A DNA stretch of 64,000 bases from Ilex aquifolium (Eukaryota; Streptophyta; Magnoliopsida; Aquifoliales; Aquifoliaceae), in the NCBI GenBank assembly GCA_951799425.1, contig OX637399.1:13446501-13510500 (forward strand), written 5' to 3'. The translations under genes and the position numbers were made by a program. Below are positions 1 through 11,265 of the stretch, one piece after another; the stretch's first letter is position 1, and each line of letters starts with the position of its first letter. Under the pieces are notes generated by a model. The model made no database searches, was not told where the DNA came from, and saw only the letters and a program-made list of their open reading frames with translations.

Positions 1-423
1 GTCCCTTCTCCTCTTTATGGCATCCCACCAATAGTCGGCCTCCCCCTCAAACAGGTAGGACGCCAAACCAACTCTAAACTCCTCGGCAACTCCCATGTCA
101 TCACAGATCTTCTTCACTCGGCGGATCCATCTATCCGCCTCCAAAGGATTGGAGCTCCCTTGGAAGTTGGGTGGTCGTTGTCTTAAGAATTCCCGAAGAG
201 CTATCATCATTCGGTCTCCGTTCCCATTGCCCGGTACTTGAGCGAGAGGGTGAGCTCCACCATCGTGGTTGTTGTTACCATTTTGGTTCTGTACCAAAGT
301 GGTGAGCTCCATCAAGCATTGGTAAATGTCTTGTATGGCATCCGGAGGTGGTGGTGGTGGTGGATTCGCTTGACCTCCACGGCCACGCCCACGTCCGCGT
401 CCCCGTCCTTGTTCACCGTTCAT
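1..423 (-). CDS. Gag N-terminal part of Tekay/Del-like Ty3/gypsy element D (partial)
   Basis: Open for 141 codons from ATG at 423 to the window edge, so the C-terminal side lies outside. The product starts MNGEQ, followed by an RG-rich stretch, a run of prolines, a Q/N/H-rich linker and then the start of a retrotransposon capsid-type gag domain (REFLRQRPPNFQGSSNPLEA, then W-I-R-R-V-K-K-I and EGEADYWWDA). This is the usual plant chromovirus Gag layout: the capsid domain packages the element RNA in cytoplasmic particles. The start is supported by its position 174 nt after a primer-binding site and by a near-identical reading frame at 63590-64000 on the other strand. No frameshift is visible in this part. 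Assignment to Tekay/Del is inference from primer site, LTR ends and gag; no chromodomain is in view. Confidence 0.85.
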   Translation of the reverse strand, partial: MNGEQGRGRGRGRGRGGQANPPPPPPPDAIQDIYQCLMELTTLVQNQNGNNNHDGGAHPLAQVPGNGNGDRMMIALREFLRQRPPNFQGSSNPLEADRWIRRVKKICDDMGVAEEFRVGLASYLFEGEADYWWDAIKRRRD

Positions 424-596
424 CCTGCACATCAATTCACAACTTAGTTCATGGATGTACAAGACATCCTAAATATTATGTTAAACTAAGGCATATAACG
501 TGTATAAAATTTCACTAAAGGATTTGATTCACCATAATCCTAAAGCTCTAGAGGTGATTCCATAACCTACAGTTCCCATGTAAGACCTAAAGCCTA

Positions 597-609
597 GGCT
601 CTGATACCA
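597..609 (-). other. Primer-binding site of element D (initiator tRNA-Met)
   Basis: On the minus strand the sequence is TGGTATCAGAGCC, complementary to the 3' end of plant initiator tRNA-Met. It starts four bases after the LTR end at 614, the same spacing as in element J at 63406-63418. It marks 614-3096 as the 5' LTR and the element as minus-strand. Confidence 0.9.
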
Positions 610-1283
610 ACTTTGTAACACCCCAAAACACACCATGGATGGCATTACATTCTAAAATCATTCATATCATGAGAGCACTAATATAATCCTTTAAGAAACA
701 AGACTTCATTTGTTATCCACGAATGTTTACAACATTATCCAAAAGAATAAGCCCAAGTCATGGCTATTACATCTCAAAAATTAATTAAAGAACGCAGCGG
801 AATAAACAAAAAAAGCTAGACTACACACTGTTCCAAAAGAATGTCCTAGTCTAGTACAAAAGGAAAGGAGGTCGCTCTATGCGTCCACCTCGGGATCCAC
901 ACTCCCGTCCAGTGGAGTCTCCCAAGTAGCGGGCTCCTCGACCCTTACGTCCTCCTCCTCAAGCGGGTAATCTGAAAAATGTTAGCGATAGGGGGTGAGC
1001 ACGAAGCTCTGTAGAAAAATTCTCCCAAACCCATACAAGGTTTAACAAAGCATTTAAAACGGTCGGTCTCAATTTTTAACATAACATAGATACATAATTT
1101 GAAATAAAGCAGTGACATTTAAAAAGGATCTCAAGTTTATTTAAAAACATTCCTTAAATGAATAAACGTGCACCACATACAAATAATAACCATTAATTGC
1201 CATAACCAATTCCCAACAATTCTTTCGGTAGGTGGCATACTTTGTGGTAACCTCCACCCCCTTTAGGTAATCTTTGATTCTCA

Positions 1284-1420
1284 AGCATCCTTACCGGGAA
1301 CCTCTTGAGAATGGATGAGCATCCTTACATGGAACCTCTCACCAATCACTACATTGTTTTCCAAGCATCCTTACCGGGAACCTCTAGGGAAGGGGTGAGT
1401 ATCCTTACAAGGAACCTCTC
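1284..1420. repeat. Short tandem repeat in D LTR (core gcatccttaccgggaacctct)
   Basis: Four degenerate copies of a core close to GCATCCTTACCGGGAACCTC occur near 1285, 1320, 1366 and 1400, alternating with GAATGGATGA or AGGGGTGAGT-like linkers. J LTR carries only one comparable copy (near 62283), so this array expanded in D or shrank in J. It lies in the 3' half of the LTR read on the minus strand. Confidence 0.75.
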
Positions 1421-2386
1421 ACTCATGTGCATCACAAACAACCCAACCCAAGCATACAATTCCAACATTTATCTCAATTTACAAGCATCTATCCAAAATC
1501 CCCAAATTATATCATGTAACAATTCCACAACCAACTAAGAAAATGCATGAGATCACAATAACATCATTTTTCTACCCAACACAAAGCACTAAGGTTTCTA
1601 AATCCATAATAAAGAAAGCATTTAGGAAGGAAATACATCACTCTCCAAAAATTAGGGTTTTAAAACTAGAAAGGAGATTTCATGGGTATTAAACCCTAAC
1701 TTTGTTCAAAACATGTAATCCTTGCAAAAAGCCTAAGAGATGATGATTTCATGGCATATATATACCATTGATAGCCAAAGCATATATATATAAATATCCT
1801 AGCCTCAATGTAAGTGAATGAGAGAAAACTCCTACTTTGAATCCTTAGTTTGTAGGAAGAACTTGGGCCTTGATCTTGAATCTACCCTTAAATCTCTTGT
1901 TTTTCCCTTCCTTTCTTCCTCTCTAATGCTCTCTAGGGTTCCAAGAGGTGTGGGGTGAGAGTGGAGTGAAAGAAATGAGGGCAAATGGGATGAAAATGAG
2001 TTTAAAACATATCAGCCCCGAAATTACTGTTCATGGACTGTTTTGGCCTTCTCCGAAATTACGGTTTTGCCACTAAGAATCTCCAATTTGATCAATATGA
2101 CTACCCTAAGGTTTTTCGACGTTCCGAATTCATTTTTAATGTTATTTTAACCTAAAAACATTTATTTTTATGATTTATCTCAAAACCAAAGGCAACGTAC
2201 ACCCGAAACACTAAAGTTTCTATTTTACCCATCCGAACCGGCTATTAATGAAGTTTTGCTATGTTTGCAAATAAAAGGTGATAAAGGGTGCTTCTTAAAA
2301 CCTTTTATACTTATTTGAAGCCTAAATGTACTCATTATTCTTATATTTTGATTTAGGATGCAAATGGAGACATTAAATACAAAACG

Positions 2387-2796
2387 AAGCTAATTGGACT
2401 ATTTCGACATCGCTTCGTTATCTGGGCATAACTCTTTCATCCGAGCTCCGATTGAGATGATTCAAGATGATTGAAATGATACGAAAGATCTCTAAAACTT
2501 TCATGTTTTGATTTTTGAGAGATATTGACTGCATCAAGGTCTAAATCGGGCTTGAAGTTGCAGCCAGTGCACTGTTCACGTGCACTGTTCAAGCTAATTG
2601 GGCTGTTTTGACATCACTTCTTTATCTGGGCACAACTCTCTCATCCGAGCTCCGATTGAGATGATTCAAGAGGATATGGAATTCTAAGAAAGAGCTCTAC
2701 AACTTTCATTTTTTGAGTTTTGAGAGATATTGACTGCATCAATGTCGAAATCGCGCTTGAATTTGCAGTCAGTGCACTGTTCACGTGCACTGTTCA
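2387..2796. repeat. 204-bp tandem duplication in U3 of D LTR
   Basis: Unit 1 (2387-2590) and unit 2 (2591-2796) both begin AAGCTAATTGG, share the block ATCCGAGCTCCGATTGAGAT, and end in paired GTGCAC palindromes (GTGCACTGTTCAC repeated). The units differ by scattered substitutions and small indels. J LTR instead carries GTACCGGTAC palindromes at the matching place, next to the shared block GGAATGGATTGGAAATGGAA. Confidence 0.8.
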
Positions 2797-3096
2797 CAGC
2801 CTGTTTCATCCCTTTTTTCCATTTCCAATCCATTCCTAAGCCAACCAAATCCATCCCAAACCTCTCCAACACATATTTCTACACCAAACCTATTTAATAC
2901 AAGTTCTAGGACCTAAAATTTCATATTTTCACTTATTAAAAACCAAATTTCAACTATTATTTCCACTAATATTTTAAATCTCTACTTTTCCAATCTACCA
3001 AATTCAAACACACATCACTACACATATCCACATTTTTACATCAATTATTTACTATATATCTATATACATATATAAAAGAAAATGCGGGGTGTTACA

Positions 3097-5306
3097 GTAG
3101 GTAAACGTAGTCTTCTCCTGATCTTATGGTGCTATTGCAATCTGATTATAGCCGGAATAATCATCAAAGAGACAGTAGAATTCATGCTCAGCCAATCTAT
3201 CAAGCATCTAATCAATGAACGGTAGAGGGAAGTGATCCTTGCGAGTTTCCTTATTGAGTTTGTGATAATCCATACATACTCGCCACCCAGTCACTGTTCG
3301 TGTTGGAATTAACTCGTTGTTCTCATTGGACACTACCGTCATGCCTCCTTTTTTCCGAACACGTTGAACTGGAGTCACCCAAGAACTGTCTGAGATAGGG
3401 TATATGATTCTAGCATCCAACCACTTGATTATTTCCTTCTTAACCACCTCCTTCATGATAGGATTTAATCGGCGTTGTTGCTCAATCACGGGCTTAGCAT
3501 CATCTTTAAGAAGAATTTTGTGTATACAAGTCAAGGGACTAATACCCTTAGTATCTACAATAGACCATCATAAAGTTGTTTTGTATTCACGAAGGACTCG
3601 CAACAACTTGCTTTCTTGGAATTCGTCGAGTGAAGCATAAACAATAATAGGCAAGGTACAAGAGTCACCCAAATATGCATACCGCAGATGACTTGGAAGA
3701 GGTTTAAGCTCCAATAAAGGTGGTTCTTCCAAAGATGACTTTGCACGAGTAGTAGTAGGGCTTGCCGTATGATCCAAAGTCTCAAATTGCTGCTTGAACT
3801 TGACAAACCATGGAGAAGCATTCAACCACTGCACATACTCTAGAGGAGTAGGATAGTTCGAAGCAGTGGAACTAACAAGTGATGTCTCAAGGGGATCTGA
3901 AATACAGCTTCCTACGAATACCTCATTCACTGCATCTTCAAGTAAATCAACCTGAAAACATTCTTCTGCTTCCTTCGAAAATTTCATTGTTGCAAATACA
4001 TTAAATGTCACCTGTTGATCTTGGACTCGCATAGTTAGCTCACATTTTTCTACATCGATAAGTGTTCTTCCCGTTGCTAAGAATGGTCGCCCAAGAATAA
4101 TAGGTATTTCCCTATCTTCCTCATAATCTGAGACTATGAAATCAGCTGGAAAAATGAACTTATCTACTTTAACTAGAATTTCCTCAACTATGCCCCTTGG
4201 ATAAGTGAGTGATCTATCTGCAAGCTACAATGTAACATTATTAGGCTTCGCTTCTTTCAAACCCAATTGCTGATAAATTGAGAGCGACATTAAGTTAATA
4301 CTAGCTCCCAAGTCACACAATATTTTTTCGAAAAACTGACTGCCTATTGTGCATGGAATTGTAAAGCTACCCGGATCTTTGAGCTTTGGTGGTAGCTTCT
4401 TTTGAAGAATAGCACTGCACTCCTATGTAAGTGCCACTGTCTTAAAATCACCTAGTTTTCTCTTCCTTGATAGAATTTCCTTCATAAATTTCACATAGCT
4501 AGGCATCTGCTCCAATGCATCTACAAAAGGGAAATTAATTTGGAGCTTCTTGAACACTTCCAAAAAATTTGAGAACTGCTTATCCAACTTATGTTCCTGC
4601 AAACGTTGTGGAAACGGCACGGGAGGCACAATAGGACTCTGCTTGCCTCCATTAGAACTTACAACTTGATCTTCTTCCTTCTTTTCATGTTCTATATTCT
4701 TTCTATCTTTATCTTCATCCTTACTATCATCTCCAAGTGATTGTTTTGGAGTTCCACCAACAACTTCAGATAACTATTTTTTTGCTTCGTAATGTAATAG
4801 CCTTGTAGTGCTCCTTGCCTTCTCTCTTAGGATTGATCTTTGTATCACTAGGTAGAGTGCCTTGAGGTCAGTTGTTAATGGAATTAGCAAGCTGACTCAT
4901 TTGATTTTCCAGGTTTCGAATTGATAATTCCTGACTGTTCATCCTAGTCTCATTCTGTGCTATGTACTTGGAAAGTAACTCCTCCAAATTCAACTTCTTC
5001 CCTGTTGTGGTGGAGCTTGATTCTGAAAGCCTGGTGGTTATGATTGTGTTGGAGCAGAAGTTTGGGCTTGATTATTATTCCAAGACAAGTTCAGATGAGT
5101 CCTCCAACTAGGGTTGTAATTGTTGAAATTATTGTCTTGTTGCTGTCTATTGAAGTTACCAACGTATTGTATCGACTCTGAACTAATTGCACATTGATTG
5201 CTCGGATGGTTCCCGACACACAATTCACAAACAAATGCCACACTTTGAATAAGCTGCACCCCTAAAGCATCAATCTTCTTTGTCAACGTAGCAACCTGTG
5301 CAGTAA
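3097..5306 (-). pseudogene. Athila-like element A: gag C-terminus, protease and RT N-terminus (broken)
   Basis: Read on the minus strand from 5306 to 3097. First comes the gag tail with a CCHC knuckle C-E-L-C-V-G-N-H-P-S-N-Q-C (5180-5230). A degenerate linker follows, then a protease with active-site string CDLGASINLM (near 4310), GRPFLA (near 4075), and the RT N-terminal half with VCMDYHKLN and TRKDHFPLPF (3235-3290). RT is cut at 3097 by D, so palm and RNase H lie elsewhere. Stops interrupt the frame, for example after residues REYKTTL at 3568. The gag frame continues directly into 19118-19822 when the AGTAA duplication is counted once, so the two pieces were one gene before B inserted. The Athila assignment is from DLGAS protease, tRNA-Asp-type primer site and LTR start. 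Confidence 0.85.
5302..5306. other. Left target-site duplication of B (AGTAA)
   Basis: AGTAA here equals 19118-19122. Five bases is the size expected for a Ty3/gypsy integrase. The pair fixes both ends of B. Confidence 0.95.
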
Positions 5307-7266
5307 TGATTGTCACAAAAACAATATCTTTCCTAACCCCTAATTACTATCCCTCAATGTATGCAATGTATGGACGGGGGAGAAGAATTTCTTCCCCTAG
5401 GGATAGTGTCAAAAGAAAGGGCAATGAGGAAAGGGAAATGGGAAGATGTAAATATGGGATATGTATGCACAAAAATGCTCCCCAATCGCAAGGAGACTTT
5501 CGTGTGTTGTGAGTTACTTGGAAGAGTATTCCAAGGTCGTATCCACAGGGAAGGTAGTGAATCAAGATTGAAGTGATTTGGTGAAAAACGGAAATGTAAA
5601 ATCTTTTGTCTTGAGAGTTGATTGGTGAAGTGTATGCTAATGAAAATGTAATGATAAAACAAGTGTTGGCAATTCCAAGAGATCACTCCAATGGGTATAC
5701 CACCTCAACTCAAATCACTCCTCCGATTGGGCATGAATGAACGCTTGAATCACGGAAAGCCGAGGATGACATCGGTGAGTATCTAAGCATAAACCGTGAC
5801 TAGGCCTACGGTTTATCAAAGACTCATCGACTCATCCATCTTCTGTCCGGTCAAAACGAACCATTTGACTCTAAAGGGAAAGAGGAGAAAGAGTTGAAAT
5901 GGTATCCCCAAAAGAGATCCCTCTTGGTCTTGCCAACTAGAGGATTTAGCTACTCATACTTGGAATGGAAATGACTATGTAATGGAAGTGCATTGCAAAT
6001 CTATGAACTTCTAAGCTACTACGTGTAAGAATTTATGAGCTAAAAGAACCTGAATTTAAACCCATTACATAGCTATGAAAATGAAGAACTTGAAGCATTA
6101 ATGGTGAAATATTAAATGAGCATTCAACTAACCAAACATGAAGGGAAAACAACATTTATGGCATTCAATGAACTACTAAGATTCTTACTCAAGATTACAA
6201 GACAGTGCAGTAGAAGAAAATGCAAAAATCACAACTTTCTCTCTCTAAAAACTACTATTCATCATCTTCTCCGCCCAGAGTTTCTCTCTCTAAAACCCTA
6301 TCTTTCTTCTGCTGAATAATAATTCAAAACATGACCATCCTTGGAGAACTTTTTGTTTCTCAAAAACGTGCCTGGTCATCCCCTGTAGCTCCCTGCAGCA
6401 GAGCACAGTCTGCAAGGCCTGGACCAGGAAGGTGCATCCCTCTGCAACCCAGCTTCCCTTCTTAGTGTAATTTTCTTTGCTATGGAGAAAAACCCTTTTT
6501 CCCCCCACTCCCCATTCTGGAGAGGAGGGAGTCTCCCATCTGATTACTGTCTCCCTAGGAGTGCAGCAGACAGGGTATGACAGAGGTGTGCAGAGCAGGT
6601 CTGCACACCCAGCAGCTCCCATTTTCTCTTTCTTCAATTAATGACATGGCTTCAAAGTCCAAGAGAAAAGACATGGAGGGATGTTCTGTATGTTGAACGA
6701 GTCAAAGGAGTGAGGGAGACTAGATGGTGGGGCCCTTCAAGCAACAGAAACAATCCAGCAGAAATTTAGATGAAACAGCCTCGGCTACCGGTAGCTCGTG
6801 CACTGACTACCGGTAGCTGCAACCCCAGAAGCAATTGGCTACCGGTAGTCGTGCGGTAGTAGCAACTCCAGAGGCAATCGGCTACCGGTAGCTCTGCGGT
6901 AGCTACAACTCCAGAGACAATCGGCTAACGGTAGCTCTGCGGTAGCTGCAACTCCAGAGGCAATCGGCTACCAGTAGCTCTGCAGTAGCTGCAACTCCAG
7001 AGGCAATCGGCTATCGGTAGCTATGCGGTAGTTGATTGATTTTGATTCCTTCTTGCTTCCTTCTTCTTTTAATTCAAAATCAAGGTTAGCCCTCATCTCC
7101 ATTCATCAAAGCTTTGAAACAGTCGACATTTGCATTGTTTAACTGCAAAACTCACAAATTACCAATAAGTGCTCAATTAACGCAATTCACATCAATATAA
7201 TCTCTAAAAATCAATTCAAACCGAGATGATTTGCACAACAAAATATACAAAATTTGGTGTGAATCA
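5307..7266 (-). mobile_element. 3' LTR of B
   Basis: 1,960 bp, TG...CA ends (minus strand TGATTCACACC...GACAATCA). It is nearly the same as the copy at 17244-19117. It follows a polypurine tract on the minus strand, which makes it the 3' LTR. The U3 side holds an array of CTACCGGTAG palindromes. Blocks such as TAAACCGTGACTAGGCCTAC are shared with the C and G LTRs, so B is a sister subfamily. Confidence 0.93.
6784..7034. repeat. Palindromic 43-bp repeat array in B 3' LTR
   Basis: The unit is 43 bp: GCTACCGGTAGCTCTGCGGT, then AGCTGCAACTCCAGAGGCAA, then TCG. Six degenerate copies are present here against four in the 5' LTR. Each good unit holds the perfect palindrome CTACCGGTAG. The first unit differs (CTCGTGCACTGA between two palindromes) and matches the copy before the third ORF at 9130. 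Confidence 0.9.
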
Positions 7267-7303
7267 CACCCCCCAACTTGAGCTTTGCTAGTCCCTAGCA
7301 AAG
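7267..7303 (-). promoter_or_regulatory. Polypurine tract and adjacent hairpin of B
   Basis: On the minus strand a 9-bp stem CTTTGCTAG/CTAGCAAAG with a 3-nt loop (7283-7303) is followed by CAAGTTGGGGGGTG, which abuts the LTR. The purine run is the expected plus-strand primer for reverse transcription. The hairpin is kept in G (8-bp stem) and E (TTTACTAG/CTAGTAAA), with a compensating base-pair change in E. Confidence 0.85.
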
Positions 7304-7588
7304 TTTTGGCACACAGCATTATAATACAAAAAGAATTCATTCACCCATTCACACAATCAATTCTTTGATCAATCAACACACAAGAAATCACATTGCAATT
7401 TTAGAAATTAACAAGGGCAAACTAAGTTCAAACTGTGGTTTTCTTTCATAAATCAAATTTAAACTTGGAGTACATGGGGTTAGGTTTCAAAAAGAGACAA
7501 AACAACCTAACATGGCTTCTTGTACTGACCCACTGACTCCGTCAGGACAAACAACCTAAGAACACAAAACAAGGGAACCCAATGGACC

Positions 7589-8952
7589 CTAAACCTCATC
7601 TTCATTCCCATCATCACCACTTCCTTCCTCCCCAGAATCATCCCCAGACACGTCATCATCATCACCCTCCTTGTTCTCATCGGATTCATATTCATCACCA
7701 TCTTCCACCACTGTGGAAGTGGAGGGCCTAGCTCTAGGGGGATTATAAGCAGGAGGTGCGAGCCCTTCCGGTATAGACCTCCCGGGAAAGGTATGCACAT
7801 AGAGGTCTTTCATCATCACTGCCATCCCCTGCATAACAGCTTCCATTCCCAGCACAGTACCCTCCAGTGAATCCAAACGACGAGCAATGAGGCTTTCTGG
7901 CATCGCAGTGGATGGCTTGGACTCAGATGGGCCCTCATCAGGCGGTCCTGCACTAGATGACCCTGGACCTGAAGGTCTAGCACGCTCGGCTCGAGTCATG
8001 GCAGTCCTCTTCATGCTACTAGCTTGACCAATGGTTCCAGTATCCGGAGGGGTGATTTTATCAGAAACAATTCCTTTTACCTTGAAATGGTTACACATGC
8101 GAGTTACCAAATTTCCATAAGGGAGATTCGCCCTTGGATGGTCAGTCTCGGCGAACTCCTTCATTACCTCCCAGATGAAAAGCGCGATATTCAATTTCTT
8201 CCCCGTCATCACTGCATCCAAGAGACCCAACTTCTCCACATTTGGTGTCTTTTCTGATCCCTTTGGAAACAAATTGTAATGAAGGATTTTATTCATCAAA
8301 CCAAATTCATGCTTAAGGCCCCCAGAATGGACTGTTCCCTTAAACTGTGTTGGGTCAACATACATTGAATTCACATAGTCCTGAATAGGTATGACATTTT
8401 CGACATTGTCCGGATAAATCGAAGTGGAGGGAGGTGGCTGTTGATACTCCAACAGAGTAGCAATCACCTCGGGAGTCACTTTAAAACTCTTCCCTCGCAC
8501 GTTTGTTTTCAAAATATTCTCATCCTCATTCGCCACCTTGAGTCTTTGGTAAAACTCTCGGCATTGAGCAAATTGAAACCACTCACCTCTTTGAACCAAA
8601 ATTTCATTCCAAGAGCTTCAATGGTCTTCACCACCACATGATCCACACCCAAAGATCTCCTATGCACAGACCTTTCACAAGTCACATTTTTCTCGTTAAT
8701 AAACTGATCCCTAGCCTCATTCCTTGCTTTTTTTCTTTGCTCCGTCCTTTGAGCACTTGAACCTTCCCCACTTCTCTTCCGATTGGGTGCCTCTGAGGGT
8801 TGTGGGGAACTTAGTCCTGCACGTTTGGAACGAACCATTGGGATGATTCTGTGAGTCTGCAACTGAGAAGAGGGGGGTGGGTTTGAGAGATTTTCGGCTG
8901 GCCCAAGGTTTCGGAAAAATAGCGGCTTTGAATCTTGAAGGAGAAACGCCAA
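7589..8952 (-). pseudogene. Third ORF of B (env-position protein, one frameshift)
   Basis: Two overlapping frames make one gene. Residues from 8952 (or the better-supported Met at 8838, MVRSKRAG) run to about 8560, then the frame shifts and continues to the stop at 7589. The protein has a basic, Ser/Pro-rich N-terminus (NRKRSGEGSS, RKKARNEARD), a central domain with VRGKSFKVTPEVIATLL, HYNLFPKGSEK and LVTRMCNHF, and a strongly acidic Asp/Glu tail. The same order occurs in C (47972-49357), G and E. It resembles the plant transposon-protein domain (PF20167-like) seen after integrase in Athila elements; that name is from memory of the family. Location after integrase is that of env-like genes, but no signal peptide or fusion domain is visible. 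Function unknown. Confidence 0.75.
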
Positions 8953-9129
8953 TTTCGCAGTTCTATGGTTAGGAATTTATAGATGAATGGGGAAAGGGAA
9001 CGGTTTGGGTATCTAGGGGGGTTATGGGTGAGAGGGATTTGGAATGGGTTCAATGTATTGTGAGGATACTAAAGAGTCTCTCCGAAAAAACCCAATTAAA
9101 AACCCTAATTTCAGGCGTTCTGACCATCA

Positions 9130-9208
9130 GCTACCGGTAGCTCGTGCACTGACTACCGGTAGCTGCTACACCAGAAGCCAGTGACTACCGGTAGTCATGC
9201 GGTAGTTG
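9130..9208. repeat. Palindromic cassette before third ORF of B
   Basis: Three CTACCGGTAG/ACTACCGGTAGT-type palindromes with the linkers CTCGTGCACTGA and CCAGAAGCCAG. This closely matches the first units of the LTR arrays at 6784 and 18721, although the surrounding DNA does not match. It lies about 300 nt upstream of the third-ORF start. Confidence 0.85.
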
Positions 9209-11022
9209 CTGCCTTAATTCCAAAATACCCCTACAGTCATTTCACTTCCATTACATTCTCTCTTAGGACCTTCCTTATACATTCTAACACTCTATTCATG
9301 ACCTCCACTCCACCCTAAACATTTAATCCACTTGCAACCCACAGTTCGAATAATTATGCCCAATTCATGATTGAAATTGCAAGGTGATTTAACCCTATGA
9401 ACATTCATCATTCAACAATCAAATTATGTTCTCAACTATCAAAAAGAGCACCCAAAATATACATCATGAGGTTCAGAATCAAAACATTCCTAAAATATGT
9501 CAATATCAATAACTTGAGAAATATTCCCTCATTCTTGCAAGCATGGAGCTTTTTAACAAATTTCTCAATTGAATGAACTAGATGTACATGAGCAAAACCA
9601 TAGTCCTCAATGCTAGTCAGAAATATGCACCCACAAATTAATTTTCAACTCGTGTGCATGTGCATTTAAACAAGTAATTTGGGCATTTACGAAACAGAAT
9701 TCACATTCGAAAGGCTAGACAAACTCAGTTTCAATGCAAAACTCACCAAGGGACACCCTTAAACAATAAACGCACTCACGTTATACTGGTATGCACTCCA
9801 TGTGTACATGTGATCTAGAATCTTGTATTCAAAACAAAGTGCTCACATGTAATCCAAAAATGAAGTTCATATGTGAAAATGAGGCAACCTTGGCATAGTT
9901 CATGAATAGGATGTTAGTGCATTAGGTAGTAAGACTAAACTTATCATTTTTTTTTACAAACATGCTTCTCCCATGCTTCTCTAGATCACTTAGGGCTTTA
10001 AAGGTTGTAATGGGGCCTTGGGGTGATATCTAGGTAAAAGAAATGAAGGAAAAAGGACAACAAAGAGGGTTGTTCCGAGTGAGAGACTTTAATGTTGGAA
10101 AAACACTTCCTTTTTCATGGGATTTTGATTTTCTCACCATCACCACACCCCTTGTTTATTTTCTTTATTTTTCTTAACATCTTCCTTTTCTTTTGATCGC
10201 TCTTTATTCTTTTCACCCTTTTTTCTCATTTTCTTGGATTTTCATTCAACTCCTTGAGTTTCAAATCATTCATCCCTTTTTGTTGGAGTTTCCACACCAT
10301 ACTTCCTTCTCTTTTGCAATCACTAATATTCAGCTCTAGGAACAACCAAGGTGAGGTAGATTTTTTTATCATCTTGCATTGGCTTGGTTAATATGTGTGG
10401 CATAGAAACGAATTTTAAAATGGGCTCAATCACGGCACTAGGGATAAAATTTTCTCAAGAAAAAGGGCTAAGGCTCAAAGTATTCAAAAATGGCCTAAGA
10501 TCACTTCCAGGTCCACATGGGGAGAGCATTACATGATCAAGACAAATCAGTCTACTAACCAAATGCAACTAACCAAAACAAGCATAATGAGACTATTGAA
10601 CAAACTTGATATCAAAAATTGTTCTTTGAGTAAACGTAAGTTCCCTCCAAAAAGGTTTGGCACTAAAACTCTCATGGGTCCTTACTCATCTCCACTACTT
10701 ATGTCAAGCTTAAAACATGAATCCAACCCGTAAATCACTGAAATTACAAGTTCAGAAAACACATACAGATGAGTTCGAAAATCAATCCATATGTGATATT
10801 TATGCATAGGATCCATTTCTATAGTAAGCTCATGTGCACAAGGTTCACAACAACAACCAACATGTCATCCAGTTCATACTCGCTTCATAAGGGAATACAG
10901 ATCAACTTAAAGGTATTTTTCATCAAAAATTTTCAAAAATTTCACCTATTTTTCACAATTGCAAGCAAAAATCAAAAAAAATTCAGACAACCTTGGTGTA
11001 TCATACAATGGTGCTTGCACCT
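9209..11022 (-). other. Non-coding spacer of B between integrase and third ORF
   Basis: About 1.8 kb without a believable ORF. It is related at the nucleotide level to 34106-35927 (G) and the reverse complement of 45762-47640 (C). The best block is 10423-10508 (GGCTCAATCACGGCACTA ... ATGGCCTAAGATCA), which also survives in the more distant element E at 57042-57132. Confidence 0.7.
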
Positions 11023-11059
11023 CACCCCCCAACTAGAACCATGCATTGTCCTCAATGCA
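11023..11059 (-). promoter_or_regulatory. Internal polypurine-tract-like module of B
   Basis: On the minus strand a 7-bp stem TGCATTG/CAATGCA with a 4-nt loop (11042-11059) precedes CTAGTTGGGGGGTG (11023-11036). That is the terminal polypurine tract with one or two changes. It lies about 230 nt after the integrase stop and 3.8 kb from the terminal tract. Confidence 0.75.
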
Positions 11060-11265
11060 ACAAAAAGATATAATATGCAACGGAAGACAATAAAAAGATA
11101 AGTAGGGTAAGAGAACACCTCGCAATTTCGCTTTCGACAAAAGCACCAAGATCTGGATTCAAAAGAAAATAAAGCTATACACCAACACACAAGTAAGTGA
11201 CATGAAATAAAAACATGACATAATTAAAATGAAAGAAACTGTACATGCGAACAAGGGACCAATTG

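Larger units (their letters stand above)
614..3096 (-). mobile_element. 5' LTR of Tekay/Del-like element D
   Basis: A 2,483-bp LTR bounded by TGTAACACCCC and GGGGTGTTACA. The minus-strand start (from 3096) matches the first tens of bases of the J LTR at 61239, so D and J belong to one family. It sits in the RT gene of element A; the flank 3097-3101 (GTAGG) should be repeated at the other end of D, outside the window. It contains a 204-bp tandem duplication and a four-copy short repeat, annotated separately. No ORF inside looks real. U3 is on the high-coordinate side. Confidence 0.88.

Noticed and set aside
5347..5686. ORFs of 70-110 codons inside B LTR, repeated at 17284-17623
   Set aside because: They are on both strands of the LTR, overlap one another, have no recognisable domain, and repeat only because the LTR repeats.
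6784..7034. Regular 43-bp repeats, CRISPR-like at first sight
   Set aside because: The whole unit repeats including the supposed spacer, it lies inside an LTR of a plant element, and no cas-like gene exists here.
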